Assembly (NCBI GenBank): GCA_025963875.1
Contig: JAOPZY010000162.1
Coordinates: 1-43,988, forward strand
Length of the DNA stretch: 43,988 nucleotides
Reading direction: 5' to 3'
Origin: Actinomycetota bacterium
GTDB lineage: Bacteria > Actinomycetota > CADDZG01 > JAHWKV01 > JAOPZY01
Shown: positions 14,417 through 22,294 of the stretch, piece after piece
Numbering within the stretch: the first letter of the stretch is position 1
Layout: the number at the start of each line of letters is the position of its first letter
Notes under the pieces: model-generated
Database searches by the model: none
Seen by the model: the letters and a program-made list of their open reading frames with translations, nothing else
Told to the model about the DNA's origin: nothing
Made by a program: the position numbers and the translations under genes

Positions 14417-15484
14417 ATGGCCGCCTCTTCTTCACCCGGCGCCTCGGGCCAGACGCCGGTGCGCTACGACGTCGCTCGCTCGGATCTCGAACGTCTTCTC
14501 GACGGAGAGCCGCGCTACCGGGCCGATCAGGTGTGGCGCGGGCTCCACCAGCGAGGTCTCGACCCGGAGGAGATGACCGATCTCCCGAAGGCCCTGCGGG
14601 CGCGCCTCGGGGAGGTGCTGCGCCCGGCGTTGGCGCTGGTGGCCGAGTCCGAGAGCGACGCCGGGGACACCGTCAAGTCCCTCTGGTCCCTCGCCGGCGG
14701 CCGGCGCATCGAGACCGTGCTGATGCAGTACCACGACCGCGTCACGGTGTGCATCTCCAGCCAGGCCGGGTGCGGCATGGGCTGCGTGTTCTGTGCGACT
14801 GGCCAGGCCGGCCTCAGCGGCCAGCTGACGATGGGCGAGATCGTGGAACAGGTCATCCGGGCCCGCCGCCGGGCCGAACCGCGGCGCCTCGGCAACGTCG
14901 TCTTCATGGGGATGGGCGAGCCGCTCGCGAACTACGCAGCGGTCTGGGCGGCCATCGAACGCCTGCACGACGACGTCGGCATCTCCGCCCGCCGCATCAC
15001 GGTGTCGACGGTCGGTCTGGTCCCGGGCATCCGCCGCCTGGCCGGCGAGCGCCTCCCCGTCAATCTCGCAGTCTCGCTCCACGCCGCCAACGACACGCTG
15101 CGCGACCGCCTGGTCCCCGTCAACCGCCGCTACCCCCTGGCCGTGCTGGCCGCCGCCTGCCGGGAGTACACCGAGGCCACCGGGCGACGCCTCTCGTTCG
15201 AGTGGGCCATGATCGCCGGCGTCAACGACCAGCCCTCCGATGCCACGGAGCTGGCCGCCATCGCACGGCCCCTCCACGCCCACGTCAACCTCATCCCGCT
15301 CAACCCGACACCGGGGTATGCGACCCGGGGGACCCCGGCTGCGGGCGTGCAGGCGTTCAGGGACCGGCTGGAGAAACTCGGTGTCAACGCCACCGTGCGG
15401 GACAACCGGGGGACCGACATCGACGCCGCCTGCGGCCAGCTTGCCGCGTCGGCCATTGCAGCGCCGGCGAATCTGACGCCGTAA
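14417..15484 (+). CDS. rlmN: 23S rRNA (adenine-C2)-methyltransferase RlmN
   Basis: 355 residues. The radical-SAM cluster motif CGMGCVFCATG lies near residue 118. VFMGMGEPLANY at about 168 and LAVSLHAAND at about 213 are RlmN hallmarks, and the methyl-carrying Cys lies near the C-terminus in IDAACGQL. The family methylates C2 of A2503 in 23S rRNA and A37 of some tRNAs. It is divergent from birA with only 37 nt between start codons. A TAGGGT box at 14394-14399 is a candidate -10. Full length, no anomaly. Confidence 0.96.
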   Translation: MAASSSPGASGQTPVRYDVARSDLERLLDGEPRYRADQVWRGLHQRGLDPEEMTDLPKALRARLGEVLRPALALVAESESDAGDTVKSLWSLAGGRRIETVLMQYHDRVTVCISSQAGCGMGCVFCATGQAGLSGQLTMGEIVEQVIRARRRAEPRRLGNVVFMGMGEPLANYAAVWAAIERLHDDVGISARRITVSTVGLVPGIRRLAGERLPVNLAVSLHAANDTLRDRLVPVNRRYPLAVLAAACREYTEATGRRLSFEWAMIAGVNDQPSDATELAAIARPLHAHVNLIPLNPTPGYATRGTPAAGVQAFRDRLEKLGVNATVRDNRGTDIDAACGQLAASAIAAPANLTP

Positions 15485-15494
15485 CCATCTCAGG

Positions 15495-15513
15495 GGGATG
15501 CTCCCTTTTCTTT
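15495..15513 (+). terminator. Weak intrinsic terminator after rlmN
   Basis: A GGGA-tgc-TCCC stem followed by TTTTCTTT, 10 nt after the rlmN stop. The stem is short (4 bp), so termination may be partial. Confidence 0.4.
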
Positions 15514-15578
15514 GCGTGCCAAGCCGCGACCCCCTTGAGCATCTGTTTGGACGGGGGTAACCCGGGAATCTCCCTACC

Positions 15579-17180
15579 ATGGGCACCGACACCGTGAACG
15601 ACACGGTCCTGGACGCCGCATCGCCGCTCCCACTCGACGCCCATGTCTCGACGGAATCGGAGGACAAGCTCGAAGCGGCCGCCGATTTCGAGATCCCAGA
15701 CCTGACCGGCGTCGCACCTGGCGTGGAGGTGACGGTCCTTCCTGAGGCCCTCCTGGACGCGGCGTACTTCGACACCCCCGACCTCAGGCTCGCCCGGAAC
15801 GGCATCACGCTGCGCTACCGCCGTGACCGCTCCCTTGGCAGCACCGACGAGGGGACCTGGACACTGAAACTTCCCGAGGATGCTGCCGGTGTGGGGCTGG
15901 TGCGCCAGGAGCTGACCTGGGCCGGCTCCCCCGACACCGTGCCGCCCCAGGCTGCCGCCCTGGTCCGGGCCACGACCCGGGGCGCTCCCCTGCAGCGCGT
16001 GGCCAGGCTCACCACTCAGCGGCGCCGCCTGCAGCTCCGCGACCGCGGGGGCCACCCTCTGGCAGAGATCGACGACGATCTCGTCAACATCGCGGAGCCC
16101 CACGAGGAGCGGTTCCGGGAGGTCGAGGTGGAATGGACGGAGGAGGCCAAACCCAAGCTCCGGAAAGCCGTGCTGGATCGCCTCGTCCGAGCCGGTGCCA
16201 GGTCGGGCTCGGCAACGCCGAAGGTCTTCCGTGCGCTGGGCCTGGCGGAGGGGGCGAAGCCCGACATCGAGATCCCCCAGCTCGACCGGCACTCCACGAT
16301 GCGTGACGTCGTGGCGGCATCCATCGGAGGGGCGGCGAAGACCATGATCGAACACGATCCGGGCGTGCGCCTGGGCGACGACATCGAGCATGTCCACAAG
16401 GCAAGGGTCGCGACGCGCCGCCTTCGCTCGGACCTCCGGACCTTCCGGCCGCTGCTGGACCCGGCCTGGGGCCGCCAGGTGGGCAATGACCTCCGATCGG
16501 TGGCGAACGCCCTGGGAGAGGTAAGGGACGCCGATGTCCTCATGGAGGAGTTGAGGGGCCAGATCGAGTCGCTCGAAGGGCCGGATGCCGATGCCGCAGG
16601 AGCGCTGCTCGCATATCTCGGCAGTGAGCGCGAACGGGTCAACGCAGACCTGCTCGTGGTGCTCGACAGCGAGCCCTACGCAGTGCTGCTCGACCGGCTG
16701 GTCGCGGCGGCCGCCAACCCGCCGATGGCGGACCTCGCCGCGGGCGGTCTGCCGGCGTTGTGCACCTTGCCGGGGCTCGTCGCCAAGCCGTGGAAGCGGT
16801 TGCGGCGCTGGGTCGCCGGCCTCGGCGACAACCCTGCTGACGACGCCCTGCACGAGGTCCGCAAGCGTGCGAAGCAGCTCCGCTACGCCTCCGAGGCCGC
16901 GGCACCGGTGAGGGGACGACCGGCGGTGAAGCTGGCACGGGCGGCGGAGAACCTCCAGGAGGTGCTCGGGGAGTTCCACGACGCAGTTGTCGCGGCGGGC
17001 TGGCTCCGGGAGCACGGCGGCAACGCCGGCGGTTCGACGGCGCTCGTTGCAGGGAGGCTCGTCGAGCGGGAGGAGCTCCGGAGGGCCATGCAGCGTTCGG
17101 CCTGGCCGAAGGCCTGGAAGCGGCTGAAGAGCAAGAAGCGCCGCCGTTGGCTGAAGACCTCCACGACGGCGGCGACCTGA
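15579..17180 (+). CDS. CYTH-CHAD domain protein
   Basis: 533 residues. The N-terminal CYTH domain (about residues 25-210) begins with ESEDKLEAAADF in place of the usual ExExK. It has YFDTPDLRLARNGITLRYR and WTLKLPEDA, which line the triphosphate tunnel. The C-terminal CHAD domain (about 240-520) has the histidine repeats VHKARVATRRLRSDLRTF and LHEVRKRAKQLRY, which bind inorganic polyphosphate. The basic tail KRLKSKKRRR would help. Proteins of this type associate with polyphosphate granules. Catalytic triphosphatase activity is possible but not proven. No Shine-Dalgarno precedes the ATG. GAATCT lies 7 nt upstream and may be a -10 box. Confidence 0.93.
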   Translation: MGTDTVNDTVLDAASPLPLDAHVSTESEDKLEAAADFEIPDLTGVAPGVEVTVLPEALLDAAYFDTPDLRLARNGITLRYRRDRSLGSTDEGTWTLKLPEDAAGVGLVRQELTWAGSPDTVPPQAAALVRATTRGAPLQRVARLTTQRRRLQLRDRGGHPLAEIDDDLVNIAEPHEERFREVEVEWTEEAKPKLRKAVLDRLVRAGARSGSATPKVFRALGLAEGAKPDIEIPQLDRHSTMRDVVAASIGGAAKTMIEHDPGVRLGDDIEHVHKARVATRRLRSDLRTFRPLLDPAWGRQVGNDLRSVANALGEVRDADVLMEELRGQIESLEGPDADAAGALLAYLGSERERVNADLLVVLDSEPYAVLLDRLVAAAANPPMADLAAGGLPALCTLPGLVAKPWKRLRRWVAGLGDNPADDALHEVRKRAKQLRYASEAAAPVRGRPAVKLARAAENLQEVLGEFHDAVVAAGWLREHGGNAGGSTALVAGRLVEREELRRAMQRSAWPKAWKRLKSKKRRRWLKTSTTAAT

Positions 17181-17209
17181 GAGACGGCAAAACGGCAGAG
17201 GCCATCTAG

Positions 17210-17245
17210 TCGGGTAGGTGAATCTACTTCGGTACCTCCACCCGA
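17210..17245. repeat. Hairpin between CYTH-CHAD and PAC2 genes
   Basis: TCGGGT (17210-17215) pairs with ACCCGA (17240-17245), with an inner GGT/ACC. The 5-bp G run that follows is not a terminator tail. It could be a weak terminator or an operator. Confidence 0.35.
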
Positions 17246-17269
17246 GGGGGGGCGGTTGAGGCGGTCGCG

Positions 17270-18160
17270 ATGTGCGAAGCTCCTTCGATGAGCATCTATC
17301 GCGTCCTCAAAGAGCCCGAACTCGAGTCCCCAGCTCTGGTGGCCGCGCTGAACGGCTGGGTCGACGCCGGTGCCGCCGGGACCACCGCAGCCTCGTACCT
17401 CGCCAGCGACGGGGAGATCGTCGTGGAGTTCGATACCGATGCTCTGGTGGACTACCGGGCTCGCAGGCCCACCCTCGACATCCATGACGGCATCCTGACC
17501 CGGATGGGATGGCACGAGCTCAACATCCGCTCCGTCCGGGCCGACACCCGTGACCTCCTGGTGCTGACCGGCCCCGAGCCCGACTACCGGTGGCGGGAGT
17601 TCGAGGAGGCCATCGTCGAGGTCGCCCTCCGTCTCGGCGTGACGGAGAGCATCTGCCTCGGGGCCATCGGTGCGATGGTGCCCCACACCCGGGCGACCCC
17701 GCTCCTCGTGACCGGCAGGGAGCGAGGAACGCTGGAGAGCGACATGCCGTTGCCAGCCGATCACATGCAGGTCCCGGCATCCGCCCTCAACATCATCGAG
17801 ATCGCCCTGGCGGAGAAGGGGATGCGCAGCGTGGGGATCTGGGCCCAGGTCCCCCACTACGTGCACGGCACCTACTTCCCCGGCGCCCTGGCCCTGGTCG
17901 AGCGGACGCTCGGGCACCTCGGCGTGCGCCTTCCGCTCGACTCGCTGGTCGATCTCGCGAAAGAGGAGCGCGCCCGCCTCGACACGGTGGTGGCGTCCAG
18001 GCCGGAGGCTTCCGCCTACCTCGACCAGCTCGAGGCCACCGGCCCGCTTCCGCCCGTCCCACCCGGCGAGGACATCGCCGAGGAGCTGGAGCGCTTCCTT
18101 CGGGAGGCGACGGGCGACAACCGCAACCCCTTCGAGGACCCGGGCCAAGACTCCTTGTAA
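17270..18160 (+). CDS. PAC2-family protein (proteasome assembly chaperone-like)
   Basis: 296 residues. Family features are an N-terminal LVAALNGWVDAGAAGTTAASYL, LLVLTGPEPDYRWREF at about 87, CLGAIGAMVPHTR at about 125, and VPHYVHGTYFPGAL near 200. These match the actinobacterial PAC2 (carboxylate-amine-ligase-associated) family. The exact role is unknown in bacteria. Two starts are plausible, 17270 with a GAGG site, or MSIYRV at 17288. It precedes the YbdK-type ligase in the same direction with a 47-nt gap. That pairing is recurrent in my knowledge of actinobacteria, but I could not check it here. Confidence 0.9.
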   Translation: MCEAPSMSIYRVLKEPELESPALVAALNGWVDAGAAGTTAASYLASDGEIVVEFDTDALVDYRARRPTLDIHDGILTRMGWHELNIRSVRADTRDLLVLTGPEPDYRWREFEEAIVEVALRLGVTESICLGAIGAMVPHTRATPLLVTGRERGTLESDMPLPADHMQVPASALNIIEIALAEKGMRSVGIWAQVPHYVHGTYFPGALALVERTLGHLGVRLPLDSLVDLAKEERARLDTVVASRPEASAYLDQLEATGPLPPVPPGEDIAEELERFLREATGDNRNPFEDPGQDSL

Positions 18161-18207
18161 CGCCGCTTCGTAACTCGATTGCAACTTTCGGGTGATAGAA
18201 CCGCGGA

Positions 18208-19314
18208 ATGGCAGTCAAAACCACCTTCGACATCGGCGTCGAGGAGGAGTACTTCCTCATCGATCCCGTGACGCGTGCGCTGTCGCCCGCTGTCGATCGG
18301 GTGCTTCCCCGGGCAAGGGACCTCGCCGGAGACTCGGTAGCGACGGAGATGCAGCAGGTGCAGATCGAGATCGGCACCGACGTCTGCGGGACCCTCCGTG
18401 AGGTGCGAGCGGAGCTGGTCCGGCTCCGGGCCGCCGTGGTGAGCGCCGCGGAGTCTGCGGGCACGGTGATCGCCGCCTCGGGCACGCATCCGTTCTCGGA
18501 CTGGCGGGCCAGCGACCTCACGCAGAAGGAGTCCTACCTCCGCCTCGGCCGCGACTACGGCCAGATCGCCCGGGAACAGCTCGTGTGTGGCTGCCACGTC
18601 CACGTCGGCATGCCCGGGCGGGATGAAACCATCGAGATCCTGAACCGGGCCAAGCCGTGGCTCTCGCCGATCCGGGCCCTTGCCGTCAACTCGCCGTTCT
18701 GGGCCGGTTCCGATACAGGGTACGCCAGCTACCGCAGCGCGGTGTGGCTGCGGTGGCCGATGGCCGGCACGCCGGATGCGTTTGCCTCCTGGGAGGACTA
18801 CGAGGACCTCGTGCGGACCCTCGAGGACACCGGGAGCATCGACGAGCCGGCCCGCATCTACTGGGACATCCGGCCCTCTGCGAAGTTCCAGACGCTGGAA
18901 TTCCGGGTGACCGACGTCTGCATGACGGTGGACGAAACCGTCATGGTGGCCGGGCTCATCCGTGCCCTTGCCCGAGCCTGTCACCTCGATGCCCTCAGGG
19001 GCACGCCGCCGCCGTCCGTCAGGCCGGAGCTGATGCAGGCTGCCACCTGGCGTGCCTCCCGCTACGGCCTCGACGGCGATCTCGTCGACGTCATCGAGCG
19101 GCGGTCCATGCCGGCAGGGAAGATGGTCGCCGCCCTCCTGGACTTCGTCGGCCCGGCCCTCGACGAGTTCGGCGAGCGGGACGAGGTGGCCAGCCTGGTC
19201 GAGGCAACGCTGCGTGACGGCACGGGGGCCGCCCGTCAGCGAAGGTCGTTCGCCCGGGCCGGGCGCCCGGAGGACGTCGTCGACTACCTGGTGGCGCAGA
19301 CCGCCGGCGCGTAG
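18208..19314 (+). CDS. Glutamate--cysteine ligase-like carboxylate-amine ligase (YbdK/GCS2), copy 1
   Basis: 368 residues, standard length. It opens with TTFDIGVEEEYFLID, the GVEEE Mg/ATP motif. It carries QVQIEIGTDVC at about 50, SGTHPFSDW at about 91, CGCHVHVGMP at about 130, and SPFWAGSDTGYASYRS at about 168. YbdK-type enzymes have weak glutamate-cysteine ligase activity, and the physiological product is unclear in actinobacteria that use mycothiol. The gene reads towards, and converges with, the GGDEF-EAL gene. Its paralogue at 22295-23452 lies on the other side of that gene. Confidence 0.93.
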   Translation: MAVKTTFDIGVEEEYFLIDPVTRALSPAVDRVLPRARDLAGDSVATEMQQVQIEIGTDVCGTLREVRAELVRLRAAVVSAAESAGTVIAASGTHPFSDWRASDLTQKESYLRLGRDYGQIAREQLVCGCHVHVGMPGRDETIEILNRAKPWLSPIRALAVNSPFWAGSDTGYASYRSAVWLRWPMAGTPDAFASWEDYEDLVRTLEDTGSIDEPARIYWDIRPSAKFQTLEFRVTDVCMTVDETVMVAGLIRALARACHLDALRGTPPPSVRPELMQAATWRASRYGLDGDLVDVIERRSMPAGKMVAALLDFVGPALDEFGERDEVASLVEATLRDGTGAARQRRSFARAGRPEDVVDYLVAQTAGA

Positions 19315-19321
19315 ACGTGTG

Positions 19322-19368
19322 AGGTTAGGTAAAAAACTGCTGCTATAGCTGACAAATTTACCTGACCT
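19322..19368. terminator. Bidirectional inverted repeat between convergent genes
   Basis: AGGTTAGGTAAA (19322-19333) pairs with TTTACCTGACCT (19357-19368) over 12 bp with one mismatch. The loop is A/T-rich with an internal GCTATAGC. It lies 7 nt after the first ligase and 4 nt before the end of the GGDEF-EAL gene. Confidence 0.6.
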
Positions 19369-19372
19369 TGCG

Positions 19373-21769
19373 TCACCCAGCCCCCGAGGACTCCAGCACC
19401 AGCACCTCCAATTCCGCGGCCGGAACGGGACGCCCCACGAAGTAGCCCTGCGCCCGGTCGCAGCCGTTGGCACGGAGGAAGGAGAGCTGCTCCACGTTCT
19501 CCACTCCCTCGGCGACCACCTGCAGGTTCAGGCTGTGCGCCATCGCGATGATCGCGAGCACCATGGGGGCCTCGGGCGAGGCGCCGCCGATCGGATCGAT
19601 GAAGGACTTGTCGATCTTCAGCACGTCGATGGGGAAGGTGCCGAGGCGCGCCAGGGTGGAGTGGCCGGTCCCGAAGTCGTCGATGGCCACGCAGACCCCG
19701 TGGTCGCGGAGCTCCTGCAGGACGAGGCGGGTCGCCGGTCCGTCCTGGACCGCCACGCTCTCCGTCACCTCCAGCTCGAGCTGCGAGGCGGGGACCTCGT
19801 GCGCGTCGATCGTCGCGAGGATGCTGGCGGCCAGCCCGTGGGCGCCGAGCTCGGCGCCGGAGAGGTTGATGGCGATGCGCAGGGCCGGGAAGCCGGCGCT
19901 CCGCCAGGCCTGGGCCTTTTCACACGCCGTGCGCAGCACCCACCGGTCGATGAGCCGGATGAGCCCGAGGTCCTCGGCAAGGGGGATGAACCGGCCGGGG
20001 GTCAGGAGCCCCTGCGTGGGGTGCTGCCACCGCACGAGCGCCTCGGCACCGACCACCACCCCCGTGGTCAGGTCGATCTGCGGTTGGTACATCAGCCGGA
20101 ACTCGTCCCCCTCGAGCGCGGCCCGCAGGTCCGCCTCCAGGCTCACCCTTGCATCGGTGAGGGCGCTCATGCTCGTGGTGTAGAGGCGCCAGGTCCCGCG
20201 GCCGCGGATCTTCGCCTCGTAGAGGGCCAGGTCGCTCTTCTGGAGCAGGCTGCCGTACTGCGTTGCGTGGTCCGGGTACAGGGCGATGCCCACGCTGGCG
20301 GTGCAGAACACCCGCTGGCCGGCCACGTGGAAGGGTTCGCGGAAGGCATCGACGAGCTTCTGGCCCACCCCGGCCGCGTCGTCCGGCGAACGGACGGTCG
20401 GCAGGAGGAGCACGAACTCGTCGCCGCTCATGCGGGCGACGGTGTCGCTGGCCCGGGTCGCTTGACTGAGGCGCAGGGCGGCGGCCTTGAGTACCTCGTT
20501 GCCGGCGGCGTGGCCCAGGCTGTCGTTGATGCGCTTGAACGTGTCGAGGTCCAGGTAGGCGATGGCTGCCCGCGAGCCGATGCGCCCCGCCTGGGAGATG
20601 GTATGCGTCACCCGGTCCTCGAAGAGGACCTGGTTGGGGAGCCCGGTCAGCGCGTCGAACAGGGTCTGGCGCTTGATCTCCTCGAACAGGCGGACCTTCT
20701 CGACGGTGGTCGCCGCCACCTCGGCGAGGGTCCCCGCCAGCTGGCGGTCCCGGTCCGTCCAAGCACGCTGGCCGCGCGCCCGGACGACGTCGAGGACGAC
20801 GTCCGGGCCGACGCTGGTGCGCAGAGCGCCGCCGGCGGCGACGGTCGTCGGATGGCCGAGGGCTGCGGTCTGGGCCTCGAGGAGGTGGACCGAGGCGCTC
20901 CGGAACCGCTCGAGGATGTCGGCGACGTCGTTGCCCGACCGCACGGAGGTCGAGGCCGCGAACAGATCCTCGGCCCGGCGCCGTTCCCGCCGCTGACCCG
21001 AGGCACTGGAGTACCCGGCCTGCAGGGCGACGATCGGCGCCACGGTGATGAGCACCGCCCACGCCGAGCGCGTGACGGCCAGGAACACCATGATCCCGAA
21101 GGAGATCGAGCCTCCCCACGTCGCCGCCCGGAGCCCCGCCCCCCTGAAGAGGGCGAGCCGCAGCGGTTGCCGCCGGACCAGGGCGATGATGCCGGCGACG
21201 GCGAGCGACGAGGCGACCGCATAAGCGAGCCCGCCGGCCGCGGCTGCGGCGATGGTCCGCGGCGATCCGCCGGGCGCGCCGGCGCGCACCGCTTGGAACA
21301 CCACCAGGCCCACCGCGGCGGACACCAGGGCCTGGCCAACGTTGAACACGGCCTTGAGCGGCGGTGACCGCTTGAACACCTGGCCCGCGGCGATGCTGAC
21401 CCCGAGCGCCAGGATGGTCTCGAAGGGGGTGAGCAGCATGGCCATCGGAACGAAGAAGGCCTCGTCGAGGGCCAGGTCCTCGCCCTCGTCGTCGTGCGCG
21501 AGCCGGACCGGGATGATCTGCAGAATCGCCAGCTCCACGCAGAAGAACGCGAAAAGCTCGACTCGGTGCCAGAGCCCGGAGCGGGCGAGGGCGGCGCTGG
21601 CGCCGAGCGCGAGGGCACCCGCAGTCGCGGCCGTCAGGCATCCGAGGGTGACGCGTTCGCGCCACCAGGGGGCGGGGCGTTGGGGGCGACCGGGGCCGTG
21701 CCGGGTCGCATGCCCGTCGATTCGCTGCCCGCCGCTTTGTCTGTTGCCGTTTCGCCCGTTGCGGCTCAT
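19373..21769 (-). CDS. Membrane GGDEF-EAL protein (bifunctional c-di-GMP turnover)
   Basis: 798 residues. A polar N-terminus of about 35 residues is followed by a multi-pass membrane sensor of about seven hydrophobic segments (residues 40-255). A GAF-like linker follows to about 355, then GGDEF (about 360-520) and EAL (about 530-790). The cyclase site reads SGDEF and keeps the inhibitory RxxD (RASD) five residues before it. The EAL domain carries EALVRW, NLSGAEL, ELEVTES, AIDDFGTGHS, KIDKSFI and AEGVEN, so phosphodiesterase residues look intact. It would make or degrade c-di-GMP at the membrane. Upstream on its strand lie a small peptide gene and a c-di-GMP riboswitch, suggesting feedback. 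A GGGAG site precedes the ATG. Confidence 0.95.
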   Translation of the reverse strand: MSRNGRNGNRQSGGQRIDGHATRHGPGRPQRPAPWWRERVTLGCLTAATAGALALGASAALARSGLWHRVELFAFFCVELAILQIIPVRLAHDDEGEDLALDEAFFVPMAMLLTPFETILALGVSIAAGQVFKRSPPLKAVFNVGQALVSAAVGLVVFQAVRAGAPGGSPRTIAAAAAGGLAYAVASSLAVAGIIALVRRQPLRLALFRGAGLRAATWGGSISFGIMVFLAVTRSAWAVLITVAPIVALQAGYSSASGQRRERRRAEDLFAASTSVRSGNDVADILERFRSASVHLLEAQTAALGHPTTVAAGGALRTSVGPDVVLDVVRARGQRAWTDRDRQLAGTLAEVAATTVEKVRLFEEIKRQTLFDALTGLPNQVLFEDRVTHTISQAGRIGSRAAIAYLDLDTFKRINDSLGHAAGNEVLKAAALRLSQATRASDTVARMSGDEFVLLLPTVRSPDDAAGVGQKLVDAFREPFHVAGQRVFCTASVGIALYPDHATQYGSLLQKSDLALYEAKIRGRGTWRLYTTSMSALTDARVSLEADLRAALEGDEFRLMYQPQIDLTTGVVVGAEALVRWQHPTQGLLTPGRFIPLAEDLGLIRLIDRWVLRTACEKAQAWRSAGFPALRIAINLSGAELGAHGLAASILATIDAHEVPASQLELEVTESVAVQDGPATRLVLQELRDHGVCVAIDDFGTGHSTLARLGTFPIDVLKIDKSFIDPIGGASPEAPMVLAIIAMAHSLNLQVVAEGVENVEQLSFLRANGCDRAQGYFVGRPVPAAELEVLVLESSGAG

Positions 21770-21860
21770 GCTCCCGTCCCTGCTTCAGGGTCGGCTTCCA
21801 GCCGTGGGAGCTGGGGTTCGATGGGGCTCCGCCGCCTCGGTTACCGCAGCCGGCGGGCTG

Positions 21861-22001
21861 CTAGCGCCATGTGCTCCCCAGCGGCCGAGCGGTCGTGGCT
21901 CCGACGCCCTGCGATGCAAACTTCGCAACCCCTCCAGCCATCGTAAACGCAAAAACGCTGACAACGGTTATTCCCAGCGCCAACCGGCGGAACAGTGCCA
22001 T
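21861..22001 (-). CDS. Small membrane or exported peptide, 46 residues, under the riboswitch
   Basis: An ATG at 22001 with GAGAGG about 9 nt upstream opens a 46-codon frame ending in TAG. The product starts MALFRR, followed by about 20 hydrophobic residues (LALGITVVSVF...AGG), then a small polar tail rich in Gly, Thr and Arg. This fits a single-pass membrane peptide or a cleaved signal peptide. It is the first frame after the c-di-GMP-I aptamer and precedes the GGDEF-EAL gene by 91 nt with no strong terminator between them. I recognise no family. Coding status is inferred from the ribosome site, hydrophobic pattern and position. Confidence 0.6.
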   Translation of the reverse strand: MALFRRLALGITVVSVFAFTMAGGVAKFASQGVGATTARPLGSTWR

Positions 22002-22045
22002 ACGAATCACCCTCTCGTGTCGGGCGTCTCGCAGGCGAGGTATTT

Positions 22046-22136
22046 GCCGATTCGGTAGCTGGCTGCCCGGGATCGCTCCTTGGGGCCCTCTAGCGTTGCG
22101 TCACCGGGTTTCCCCGGTTTTGCCTTTGTCGTCGGC
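22046..22136 (-). ncRNA. Cyclic di-GMP-I riboswitch (GEMM-I aptamer)
   Basis: Read on the minus strand, the aptamer shows the class I elements in order: closing stem GCCGA/TCGGC, GGCAAAACC, a stem ACCGGG-GAAA-CCCGGT with a GNRA tetraloop, the conserved GACGCAACGC joint, a second arm with GGGCCCC, and GGGCAGCCAGCTACCGAA, which matches the tetraloop-receptor side. The invariant bases that bind c-di-GMP fall in these segments. The expression platform probably lies in 22002-22045: CTCG at about 22032-22038 can pair with the adjacent GCGAG or with the CGAGAGG of the ribosome site, which suggests translational control. The first regulated frame is the 46-residue peptide. Confidence 0.85.
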
Positions 22137-22294
22137 GAAACGCTTTGTGTGGCTGCTCAATAGATCGACCCCCCAGGGGTAGAAGTTGAGGCAAAGCATC
22201 CGTTTGCATGTGGCTCCCCATGTGTCCCCTTATGTATCCCCCGGAACGGCCACCATCCAAGCCCGGCGCGTACCCGCTGGGTATCGTTGCGGGA

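Noticed and set aside
19360-19385. GGTGACGCAAGG on the minus strand as a second c-di-GMP riboswitch
   Set aside because: The segment matches one conserved joint, but the GCAAACC, tetraloop stem and receptor parts are missing, and it overlaps a gene end.
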